The notes beneath the pieces are model-generated. The model was not told the DNA's origin. It ran no database searches and saw nothing but the letters and a program-made list of their open reading frames with translations. 64,000 bases of DNA. It comes from Marinobacter shengliensis. Lineage in GTDB: Bacteria > Pseudomonadota > Gammaproteobacteria > Pseudomonadales > Oleiphilaceae. The DNA lies in the NCBI RefSeq assembly GCF_003007715.1, contig NZ_PXNO01000023.1, positions 434,001-498,000 on the forward strand, read 5' to 3'. A program made the translations under genes and the position numbers. Each line of letters begins with the position of its first letter. The stretch's first letter is position 1. Below, one piece after another: positions 26,187 through 33,850 of the stretch.

Positions 26187-27803
26187 TCAGAAACGGGCGA
26201 CGCCGTAAACGTTGGGTCGTAGTTGTCTTTGTTCGGCTTCGCGGCAAACCGACAACACCATGGCCAGTACCCGGCGGGTATCCCGTGGATCGATCAAACC
26301 GTCGTCCCATAGCCGTGCGGTACCGAACAGGGCGGTGGAGCCGTCTTCGAGTTTCTTGGCGGTGGCCTGCTCCAGGAACGACAGGGTTTTTTCGTCCGGC
26401 TCGATGCCGCTTTTGCGTTGCTTGTCTTCCGCCACAATGCGCATGACCTTACCAGCCTGGGCCGGGCCCATGACGGCGGTGCGGCTGTTGGGCCAGGCGA
26501 AGATGAATCTGGGGTCGAGCCCCCGGCCGCACATGGCGTAGTTGCCGGCGCCGTAGGAACCGCCTATCACCAAGGCGAGTTTCGGAACCCGACAATTGGC
26601 TACGGCCTGAATCATCTTGGACCCGTGTTTGATGATGCCGTTCTGCTCGGAATGCGTGCCCACCATAAAACCGGTGGTGTTGTGCAGAAACAGGATTGGC
26701 GTACCGGCCTGGTCGCACAGCTGGATAAACTGCGCAGCCTTGGTAGAGCCGGCCGGTGTGATCGGGCCATTGTTACCGATGATGCCCACGCTGTGGCCCT
26801 GAATGCGGATGGTGCCGCACACGGTCTGGTTGTCGTAGTCGTTCTTGAAATCCAGGAAACGGGAGCCGTCGGCGATGCGGGCGAGGATTTCACGAACGTC
26901 GTAGGGTTTCTTGGCGTCCGAAGGAATCACCCCCAGCAGCTCGTCAGCCGGATACAGCGGCTCATCCCACTGGGGTTCTTGGCGCAGTGGCAGGTTTTCA
27001 TTCCAGGGCAGGGCACCGAGAATTTCCCGGGCCTGGCGGATGCCATCGGCGTCGTCTTCGGCCAGGTATTCAGCGGTGCCGGCCACGGTGGCGTGCATTT
27101 CTGCACCGCCCAGTTCTTCATCGGTGGCGACCTCGCCCGTGGCCGCTTTCAGCAGCGGCGGGCCGGCCAGGAACATCTTGGCCTGCTCGCGCACGGTGAT
27201 CACATAATCCGACAGACCCGGCTGATAAGCACCACCGGCGGTGGCGTTGCCATGCACCACGGTTACTTGCGGAATTCCGGCTGCGGACATCCGCGCCTGG
27301 TTGGCAAATCCCCGGGCGCCAAGCACAAAAATATCCGTGGCGTAGTTCAGGTTGGCGCCGCCAGATTCTGACAGCGACACCACCGGCAGCTTGTTCTCCA
27401 TAGCAATCTGCTGAAGGCGCAGGGTCTTGTCCAGACCGGCGGGGGTAATGGTTCCGCCCTTGATGGCGCTGTTGCTGGCGACCACCAGACAGCGCACCCC
27501 GGCTACCCTGCCAATACCGGCAATAATCCCGCCACCGGCCATGGAGCCGTCTTTGTCATCGTGCATCTTGTAACCGGCCAGGGAGCACAGCTCCAGAAAC
27601 TCACTGCCCCGATCCAGCAACCGATTGATGCGATCCCGCGGCAGCAATTTGCCCCGCTTGGTAAACTTCTCCCGGGCCGATTCCGCCAGGTCCAGCACCT
27701 TCTGCTCCACGTCCCGGAAAGTGGTGATATGGGCTTCCATGGCCTCGACATTGGCCCGGAACTCGTCGGACTGGGGGCTTATTGTTGTTTCCAGTACCTG
27801 CAT
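26187..27803 (-). CDS. atuC: Geranyl-CoA carboxylase carboxyltransferase (beta) subunit
   Basis: A 538-residue carboxyltransferase of the propionyl/methylcrotonyl-CoA carboxylase beta type. The two crotonase-like halves are visible: SGGANLNYATDIFVLGARGF and HGNATAGGAYQPGLSDY in the first, NTTGFMVGTHSEQNGIIKHG and GGSYGAGNYAMCGRGLDPRF in the second. GAGGA precedes the ATG. It transfers CO2 from the biotin of AtuF to geranyl-CoA. Methylcrotonyl-CoA carboxylase is the alternative, disfavoured by the surrounding atu genes. Confidence 0.9.
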   Translation of the reverse strand: MQVLETTISPQSDEFRANVEAMEAHITTFRDVEQKVLDLAESAREKFTKRGKLLPRDRINRLLDRGSEFLELCSLAGYKMHDDKDGSMAGGGIIAGIGRVAGVRCLVVASNSAIKGGTITPAGLDKTLRLQQIAMENKLPVVSLSESGGANLNYATDIFVLGARGFANQARMSAAGIPQVTVVHGNATAGGAYQPGLSDYVITVREQAKMFLAGPPLLKAATGEVATDEELGGAEMHATVAGTAEYLAEDDADGIRQAREILGALPWNENLPLRQEPQWDEPLYPADELLGVIPSDAKKPYDVREILARIADGSRFLDFKNDYDNQTVCGTIRIQGHSVGIIGNNGPITPAGSTKAAQFIQLCDQAGTPILFLHNTTGFMVGTHSEQNGIIKHGSKMIQAVANCRVPKLALVIGGSYGAGNYAMCGRGLDPRFIFAWPNSRTAVMGPAQAGKVMRIVAEDKQRKSGIEPDEKTLSFLEQATAKKLEDGSTALFGTARLWDDGLIDPRDTRRVLAMVLSVCREAEQRQLRPNVYGVARF

Positions 27804-27812
27804 GGGAAATCC

Positions 27813-28679
27813 TCAGTCGTCACTCAAAACTTTCGGCGTTACCGCCCGATGGAAACCGTTGTAGGGCTCGTTATTCTTTGCCTTCGGCATCGGCCACACA
27901 CGCCCGCCCTGGGATGCCGCACCGTCAATCCGCAGACAATCGCCACTGATAAACGCCGCCCCCGGGCTAAGCAGGAAACAGATCGCCGAACTCACCTCCG
28001 ATTCCGTGCCCATCCGCTTGATCGGCACCGCATCCGCCAGGCTGCGAATCCACGACTTCATATGAGCCGGGTAATTATCCATCCCGCTGGAAGCAATCCA
28101 CCCCGGCGCCACCGCATTCACCCGAACCCCGGACGGCGCCCACTCAACCGCCGCCGTCTGGGTAAAATTCACCATCCCGGCGCGGGCCGCGCCAGAGTGA
28201 CCCATGCCAGGCATACCGCCCCACATATCCGCCACAATGTTCACAATCGAACCCCCGGTCTTACTCAAAGCCTGGGTATAGGCCTCCCGGGAAATCAGAA
28301 AACCACCGGTCAGATTCGTGCGCACCACGGTTTCCCAACCCTTCTGGTTAATCCCCGTCAACGGAGACGCAAACTGCCCGCCGGCGTTGTTCACCACCCC
28401 GTTCAGCCCACCGTGGGTCTCAATAATCGCCTTCACCGTCGCCTTGACTGACTCCTCCTCACGGATATCGCAGGCATGAGCACTGGCAATACCGCCGTCT
28501 TCCTCAATCTCGGCCTTAACCGCGTCTACCTTTTCCTGCTTACGACCCACCAGCGCCACCCGAGCACCGAGCGCCGCCAGTTCGTGGGCCGTGCAGCGGC
28601 CAATACCGGAGCCACCGCCGGTCACAATAAATACCTGGCCTTCAAACAACCCCGGCCGAAGAACAGATTGATAACTCAT
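27813..28679 (-). CDS. atuB: Short-chain dehydrogenase AtuB
   Basis: A 288-residue SDR enzyme. The coenzyme motif is VTGGGSGIGRCTAHELAALG, then GVVNNAGGQF. The stretch aligned with the usual Tyr-Lys catalytic pair reads GMGHSGAARAGMVNFT and lacks the classical Tyr and Lys, as in 2,4-dienoyl-CoA reductase-like SDRs. AAGGA lies 6 bases before the ATG. It is 9 bases before atuC and 187 bases after atuA, the gap being mostly repeat R5. Its biochemical step is not established. Confidence 0.82.
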   Translation of the reverse strand: MSYQSVLRPGLFEGQVFIVTGGGSGIGRCTAHELAALGARVALVGRKQEKVDAVKAEIEEDGGIASAHACDIREEESVKATVKAIIETHGGLNGVVNNAGGQFASPLTGINQKGWETVVRTNLTGGFLISREAYTQALSKTGGSIVNIVADMWGGMPGMGHSGAARAGMVNFTQTAAVEWAPSGVRVNAVAPGWIASSGMDNYPAHMKSWIRSLADAVPIKRMGTESEVSSAICFLLSPGAAFISGDCLRIDGAASQGGRVWPMPKAKNNEPYNGFHRAVTPKVLSDD

Positions 28680-28724
28680 AAAAATTCCTTATCTGAATTA
28701 ACTGAATCCACGTAAACGATTCGG

Positions 28725-28841
28725 GCACCCCGCTGGGGGAGGGCCTTACAAAAATGTGCGGAGCCAAGGATGGCGGAGCCCAAGCGCCACAGGGATGTGC
28801 CGAAGGAGCGTTTTTTGTAAGGCCCTCCCCCAGCGGGGTGC
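28725..28841 (-). repeat. Long palindromic element R5
   Basis: A perfect 30-bp inverted repeat (28725-28754 with 28812-28841, outer end GCACCCCGCTGGGGGA, inner AAAAA). On the minus strand the core hairpins are CACA-TCCC-TGTG and GCCA-TCCT-TGGC, a more diverged core. It sits 45 bases before the atuB start and 25 bases after the atuA stop, with the UCCN strand equal to the operon mRNA. Confidence 0.93.
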
Positions 28842-28866
28842 TTACTCCGCAACCTGATGACTAAGT

Positions 28867-30663
28867 TCATTGCGGCACCAAGCTAGAAGGCACCGGCACA
28901 GGAAACTCCAATAGCTGCTGCGCAAACGCCTTACCCTGCGGATCAATCCGCAAACTGGCCACACCACCACCCCCAAGACTGTGCTCCAGCAAGAAATTGA
29001 ACGCATGCAACCCTGGCATAGACCAACGCGTCACCTTGCCAGACTCCGGATTCAACGTATGCGCCATCCAATCTGCCACCGCCTGTTCCGTCAACGCCGC
29101 CTCAATATAAGGAACATACTCCGGATCCCGCGCAATCACCCCAATATTGCTGTGATCACCCTTATCCCCGGACCGCGCCCAAGCCAGCTTGATCAGCGGC
29201 ACCGTGGTATCCGCCGCCACCTCCATCCGTGACTCCGGCTCAGCCGCCAGAGCACCCGGATCGAAACCACCCTCGGTAGCCACCACCACCTCAGACTTCT
29301 CGCCTGCCAGATCCACCGAAACCGCCACTTCTGATTTTGGTACCAGGCAAGAGAACAAACGAATCTTCGGCCAAACGGTTGGCCGGCCGCCGACAATGCC
29401 GGTGATACCCGGTGCCATCCCGGTGGCAGCCTGGGCGATTTCCCGTGAAAAAAGCACCAGTGCCTCTTTCTTCGGGTGGGCGGTGGCAATCTTCACCACC
29501 ACTTCCCGGCATTGATCGCCCTTGCCATGGGCGCCGTAAGTGGTCTCGGTACCCAGCAACTCGATGCTGGTTTCGGAATAATCCGGCAGGCCGCGCTCCA
29601 CAAACATCGCCGAGGTTTTGCCAAGAATCGCCTCTGCGACCTTCTGAGCCTTGGCGGGCGCGTTTATGCCAGCCAGCAAAAAGGTGACCGTGCACTTGAA
29701 ACCATCCGGCCAGGTGCCGGACACCTTGTAACTGTCGGTAGGTGGCAGACCTTTGGCACCGGAAACGCGAACCTGATCCTTACTGATTTCCTCAAGTGCA
29801 ACCTGGGTGAAATCGCAGGTAACGTCGGGCAGCAGATAGGCCCTTGGATCACCAATCTCATACACCAACTGCTCGCTTACCGTGCCCCGGCTGACCAGAC
29901 CGCCGGTGCCTTCGGGCTTGGTCATTACAAAGTCGCCGGAGGCGCTCACCTCAGCAATGGGGAAGCCCATATTGGCGTAGCCGTCGGCCACATCTTCCCA
30001 GTCGGTAAAGTTGCCACCGGTAGACTGGGCGCCACATTCCAGCAAGTGCCCGGCCAGGCTGCCCTGGGCAAGTTTGTCGTAATCGTTCCAGCGCCAGCCG
30101 AATTCATGCACCAGCGGCGCCAGCACCAGCGCGCTGTCCGCTACCCGGCCGGTAATAATGATGTCGGCACCCTGTTCCAGGGCAGCCACCAGGCCTGGTG
30201 CGCCCAGGTAGGCATTCAGGCTCACCATCATGGCGGGGAAGGGCTGGCCGGTGGTCATCTCGGTGACGCCGGCATCGGCGAGCTTCTTTTTCTTCATCAG
30301 CAGGTCGTCGCCCAGCACCAGGGCGATTTTCAGATCGACCCCCGCTTTTTCGCACAACGCCTGCAACGCATCCCGGCAAGCCACCGGGTTCACGCCGCCG
30401 GCGTTGGCCAGCACCCGGATGCCTTTTTCTTTAATGTCGCCCAGCAAAGGCGCCATAACGGTTTCCACAAAATCCCGGGCATAGCCCTGGGTGGGGTCCT
30501 TCATCTTCTGGCCAGCCATGATGGACATGGTGATCTCGGCCAGATAATCGGCCACCAGATAATCGATGTTGCCCCGGTGCACCAGCTGGGCGGCTGCCGT
30601 TTCGGTATCACCCCAGAAAGCGGCGGAGCAACCGATGCGGATGGTTTTGTTGGCGTGTGACAT
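28867..30663 (-). CDS. atuA: Acyclic terpene utilisation protein AtuA
   Basis: A 598-residue protein of the AtuA/DUF1446 family, the marker gene of acyclic-terpene pathways. It begins with [20 protein letters not shown] and contains [39 protein letters not shown] and [17 protein letters not shown]-terminal AtuA-like ferredoxin-fold section includes [20 protein letters not shown]. It is needed for citronellol and geraniol growth in Pseudomonas, but its reaction is not known. The start at 30663 is chosen because the conserved domain begins there and AAGG lies upstream; the longer frame runs through the promoter. Confidence 0.93.
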   Translation of the reverse strand: MSHANKTIRIGCSAAFWGDTETAAAQLVHRGNIDYLVADYLAEITMSIMAGQKMKDPTQGYARDFVETVMAPLLGDIKEKGIRVLANAGGVNPVACRDALQALCEKAGVDLKIALVLGDDLLMKKKKLADAGVTEMTTGQPFPAMMVSLNAYLGAPGLVAALEQGADIIITGRVADSALVLAPLVHEFGWRWNDYDKLAQGSLAGHLLECGAQSTGGNFTDWEDVADGYANMGFPIAEVSASGDFVMTKPEGTGGLVSRGTVSEQLVYEIGDPRAYLLPDVTCDFTQVALEEISKDQVRVSGAKGLPPTDSYKVSGTWPDGFKCTVTFLLAGINAPAKAQKVAEAILGKTSAMFVERGLPDYSETSIELLGTETTYGAHGKGDQCREVVVKIATAHPKKEALVLFSREIAQAATGMAPGITGIVGGRPTVWPKIRLFSCLVPKSEVAVSVDLAGEKSEVVVATEGGFDPGALAAEPESRMEVAADTTVPLIKLAWARSGDKGDHSNIGVIARDPEYVPYIEAALTEQAVADWMAHTLNPESGKVTRWSMPGLHAFNFLLEHSLGGGGVASLRIDPQGKAFAQQLLEFPVPVPSSLVPQ

Positions 30664-30725
30664 GTTCTTGGCCTTGTTGTGAAGCCCGCGTCGGCGGGAA
30701 GTTATCCAACGTTGATAATGACAAT

Positions 30726-30743
30726 ACCAAGCAAGCGCTTGGT
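30726..30743. promoter_or_regulatory. Probable AtuR operator between atuA and atuR
   Basis: The inverted repeat ACCAAGC-AAGC-GCTTGGT, with internal perfect palindrome CAAGCGCTTG, is typical of a TetR-family site. It directly abuts a candidate atuR promoter, TTGTAA (30744-30749), 16 bases, TAGAAT (30766-30771). On the other strand TTGGTA overlapping the site and GATAAC 18 bases on could serve atuA. One site could therefore control both directions. Confidence 0.55.
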
Positions 30744-30795
30744 TTGTAAACAGGCAAATCTCGGGTAGAATAAAAAGTCCCACCAAGACAACCGG

Positions 30796-31416
30796 ATGGC
30801 CTTTGTGAACCAGAACCAGATTCTTCAGTCCTTGATTGCCGAACAGCTCGTTTCCGACCCTGCCAGTGCCCGCGGGCGCTTGTTAAAGGAAGCCGCCAGG
30901 TTATTCCGGGACAAAGGCTATGAGCGCACCACTGTGCGTGATCTGGCCGCAGCCGTCGGCATCCAGTCCGGTAGTCTGTTCCATCACTTCCGAACCAAAG
31001 AGGAAATTCTGAAGGCGGTTATGGTTGAGACCATCCGTCTCAATACCGCTTTGATGCAGGCGGCAGCCGACAGCGAGGAGTCCCCCCGGGGCAAGCTTCG
31101 GGCGTTGGTGCGAAGTGAGCTGGAATCCATTAATGGCCAGACTGGCGAAGCCATGGCGGTGCTGGTTTATGAGTGGCGTAGTCTCTCTGAAAGTTCTCAG
31201 GTTCAGGTGCTGGAATTGCGGGAGATATACGAAGGGCTGTGGCTATCTGTTTTGGAGGAGCTTAACGAGCTTGGCCAGCTCAAGGCGGATCCCTTTATCG
31301 TAAGGCGGATGTTGACCGGAGCGCTGAGCTGGACGGTGACCTGGTACAAGCCCGAGCGCGGTGGACTGACGCTGGACGGGTTGACCGATCAAGTCATGGC
31401 GATGCTCGGACTGTAA
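30796..31416 (+). CDS. atuR: TetR-family regulator of the atu cluster
   Basis: A 206-residue TetR-type repressor. The helix-turn-helix lies at about residues 28-75 ([20 protein letters not shown], then [20 protein letters not shown]). The remaining all-helical part is the ligand-binding and dimerisation domain. It is divergent from atuA with a palindromic operator between them, the arrangement known for AtuR in Pseudomonas. By analogy it represses atuA-H and is released by terpenoyl-CoA or terpene acids; this ligand is inferred. Confidence 0.88.
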   Translation: MAFVNQNQILQSLIAEQLVSDPASARGRLLKEAARLFRDKGYERTTVRDLAAAVGIQSGSLFHHFRTKEEILKAVMVETIRLNTALMQAAADSEESPRGKLRALVRSELESINGQTGEAMAVLVYEWRSLSESSQVQVLELREIYEGLWLSVLEELNELGQLKADPFIVRRMLTGALSWTVTWYKPERGGLTLDGLTDQVMAMLGL

Positions 31417-31532
31417 CAACAGGTTACCTTTGGAACTTATTGTTTTATATCAATTAGCTTAAATTTTTGTGCTTTCCTTAGAGGCCATTGGCCCGATCGG
31501 CATATAATTTTCGGCATTCCAGCCATTCTTGT

Positions 31533-31682
31533 CTGACAAAAATCAAAGCATTCTTCGCGTCGTAGAGACCAGTTCCTCGGGGAACAGCCCGGATGTTGGC
31601 TGTGAAGGTTCTGGTTCACGGTTTGACGACGCGAATATGTGATAAAAAACACTCGTCATCCCTTACTGACAAAAACAAAGCA
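31533..31682 (+). other. Structured leader flanked by 17-bp direct repeats
   Basis: Near-identical direct repeats CTGACAAAAATCAAAGCA (31533-31550) and CTGACAAAAACAAAGCA (31666-31682) flank a segment that can fold. A 10-bp stem TTCGCGTCGT/ACGACGCGAA (31554-31563 with 31626-31635) encloses hairpins GTTCC-TCGG-GGAAC (31572-31585), AGCC/GGCT, and CTGTGAA/TTCACGG (31600-31621). It lies in the 280-base gap just before the TRAP operon, which holds no other convincing gene. A leader RNA, a small RNA or a small inserted element are all possible. Confidence 0.45.
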
Positions 31683-31696
31683 AGACAGGGCAAATT

Positions 31697-32761
31697 ATGT
31701 TCTACCCAGAGGTTTCCCTAGTGGGCCGTAGTTCGGCCCTGCTCAAACAGTTCGCACTTGCAGGACTGGCGATGGTCCTGGCCGGCTGCTCCGCCAACCC
31801 CATATATACGACGACGGGTATGGTGCTCTCCAGCTACGCAGAGTCTGAGGCAACACCTTATGTGCTGCAGATGTCGGACACTGAAATGGCGTGCGCGCTG
31901 GGTGAGGGTACTGATCCTCTCGTCTACTCCTTTTCTCGCGTAACCTCCGCGCCTGACAGCACCGGGTCACTGCTTATGCTGCTGGCCGGCAATTGCATGG
32001 AATACCGTGCCTGGAACGCAGAACTGGACTATCTCCGTGCCCAGTACAATGGCGATGTGCCTGCTGCAAAAGACGCCCGTGAGCGCGCCAAGCGTTTGTA
32101 CGCCACTACGGCCTCGCGCCGATACAATGCCTATCTTCGGGCCATGGCAGCCTACGATTTTGATCCGGCTGCCGAGCCCATCGAGTGCCCTTTCCTGTTT
32201 ACCGATCAGGACGAACTGACGTTTCTGTTGGGGCTTCTGACCGGTATGCAGGCCATCGTGAACGACTCCAACTCTGGTGCGCTTGCAGGCGTGCCTCGTA
32301 ATATAGCGCCGAGGGCAGAGCGTGCCGCGCAATGTGTTGACAACGAAAAATGGGGCGGTTTGCCCAATGCTGTTCGCGCGCTGGTCTGGTTGCTGTTGCC
32401 CGATACCCGTCCCGAGCTGTCGCCTGACCCTTGGCAGGTGCTTGAGAACAGCTCCGAAATGGGCGTGAATGCGGGTATTCGGGCATCCCACGCGGTTCAG
32501 ATCGTAGCTGCTGAAACCTTTGGACGCCCTGATGTGCTCGCTGATGCCATTGCGCACTTTGCCGACGCCGACGACCGAATCGACGTATGGGACGATTACC
32601 GATTGGTGGATGAAGTGGCTCGAACCATCGTTCAGTTTTCCTCAGACAAGCACTGGACTGCCGAATATGGTCACCGCACGCCGCGCAATTTCTTCGGCAA
32701 GATGAGCCCGGAACGCGCCAGAACCAATACCGAAACCATGGACCTGGACGACCTGCTCTGA
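31697..32761 (+). CDS. TRAP-associated T-component-like lipoprotein
   Basis: A 354-residue lipoprotein with signal ending in lipobox LAGC. The segment NCMEYRAWNAELDYLRAQY, followed by KDARERAKRLYATTASRRYN, resembles the TatT (TRAP transporter T-component) family. Those are helical, TPR-like lipoproteins that partner DctP proteins in Treponema. AGGG lies 6 bases before the ATG. It is followed by a periplasmic binding protein and a fused TRAP permease, which fits a three-part TRAP system. The family call is by motif similarity and context, so it is moderate. Confidence 0.68.
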   Translation: MFYPEVSLVGRSSALLKQFALAGLAMVLAGCSANPIYTTTGMVLSSYAESEATPYVLQMSDTEMACALGEGTDPLVYSFSRVTSAPDSTGSLLMLLAGNCMEYRAWNAELDYLRAQYNGDVPAAKDARERAKRLYATTASRRYNAYLRAMAAYDFDPAAEPIECPFLFTDQDELTFLLGLLTGMQAIVNDSNSGALAGVPRNIAPRAERAAQCVDNEKWGGLPNAVRALVWLLLPDTRPELSPDPWQVLENSSEMGVNAGIRASHAVQIVAAETFGRPDVLADAIAHFADADDRIDVWDDYRLVDEVARTIVQFSSDKHWTAEYGHRTPRNFFGKMSPERARTNTETMDLDDLL

Positions 32762-32824
32762 GAGCAGGCCGCCAGGCCCTGACCCAGTTTCAACGATAAA
32801 CACAAGAATGACCCGGAGGTCGTC

Positions 32825-33835
32825 ATGATCCGTAAATCCCTTGCCGCTCTGTCGTTGGCCGTTGCTGCTCCGTTGGCATCAGCCCAGACAGTTTCCATGT
32901 GTGTGTTTGACGTTATTGGCGCCAACGGCGACGTATACAATCTGGTCAAAGACTACGCCCTGGAAATGAAAGCCCATGGAGTGGACTTCAATCTTCGCCC
33001 CTATACCGACGAAGGTGTGGCCGTTGGTGATTTTAACGCCGGCCAGTGTGACGCCGTTGCCGCAACCGATATCCGGACTCGGCCGTTCAACAAGTTTACG
33101 GGCAGTGTCAGTGCGGTTGGCGCCATTCCGACCTATGATGATCTGGAAACCTTGTTGGCGACACTGGCCCAGCCCAGGGCGGCATCTCTGATGAAGTCCG
33201 GCGGCTATGAAGTGCTGGCGATTGTGCCGGCCGGTGCGGGGTATTTGTTCGTCAACGACCGAAGCATCAACACCGCAAGCAAACTGGCCGGGAAGCGAAT
33301 GGCCACTCTCGATTATCAACGTGATGCCATTCATATGGTGAATCACGTTAAGGCAACGGTGGTTCCATCGGATATCACCAACTTCGCTGGAAAGTTCAAT
33401 AACGGCTCCGTTGATACCGCCTATGCGCCAGCGTTCGCCTATGAAGCCCTCGAGTTATACAAGGGTATCGGTGATAAAGGCGGTATTGTTGACTACCCAC
33501 TGGCCCAGTTGACTATCCAGATCATTGCCCGCGAAGGCGTTCTGGATGATGACACCGCGCAGAAATCCCGTGAAGTGGCCTGGGATATGTTCCCGCAGGC
33601 GATGAACCTGATCGAGAGCCAGGAGAAAGCGATCCCTGAAAAACAATGGATTCGAATTCCGGACCAGGACATTACTGGCTACCAGGAGATGTTCCGTGAA
33701 AACCGTCTGGAAATGCGTGATGGCGTGAACGGTGCACCGAGTGTGTACGACCCACGCATGATGAGTCTATTGAGCAAAATTCGCTGCGCCAGTAACCCGG
33801 GCGCGTCTGAGTGCACGGCTGACAACCGGGAATAA
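32825..33835 (+). CDS. Putative TRAP-type periplasmic solute-binding protein
   Basis: A 336-residue exported protein with a Sec signal (MIRKSLAALSLAVAAPLASA, cut before QTVSM). The mature form has a binding-protein layout: CVFDVIGANGDVYNLVKDYA, a central DYQRDAIHMVNHVKATVV hinge region, and the helix-rich second lobe. It has cysteines in CVFD and near the C terminus (IRCASN and SECTAD) that could form disulfides. GGAGG lies 6 bases upstream. Its place between a T-component lipoprotein and a TRAP permease supports a DctP-like role. The sequence is far from classical DctP and the ligand is unknown. Confidence 0.72.
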   Translation: MIRKSLAALSLAVAAPLASAQTVSMCVFDVIGANGDVYNLVKDYALEMKAHGVDFNLRPYTDEGVAVGDFNAGQCDAVAATDIRTRPFNKFTGSVSAVGAIPTYDDLETLLATLAQPRAASLMKSGGYEVLAIVPAGAGYLFVNDRSINTASKLAGKRMATLDYQRDAIHMVNHVKATVVPSDITNFAGKFNNGSVDTAYAPAFAYEALELYKGIGDKGGIVDYPLAQLTIQIIAREGVLDDDTAQKSREVAWDMFPQAMNLIESQEKAIPEKQWIRIPDQDITGYQEMFRENRLEMRDGVNGAPSVYDPRMMSLLSKIRCASNPGASECTADNRE

Positions 33836-33850
33836 TCGGAGAGAAAACAC

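Noticed and set aside
21812..27803. Assignment of the carboxylase genes to leucine degradation (liu)
   Set aside because: AtuA, AtuB, AtuG, AtuH and the AtuR position are all present in atu order, and no HMG-CoA lyase gene is seen.
29476..30660. 394-codon frame antisense to atuA
   Set aside because: Same codon-bias shadow effect; composition is His/Gly/Gln-rich with no recognisable fold.
31437..31652. 71-codon minus-strand frame in the TRAP leader
   Set aside because: It overlaps the foldable element, has no ribosome site I can see, and shows no conserved features.
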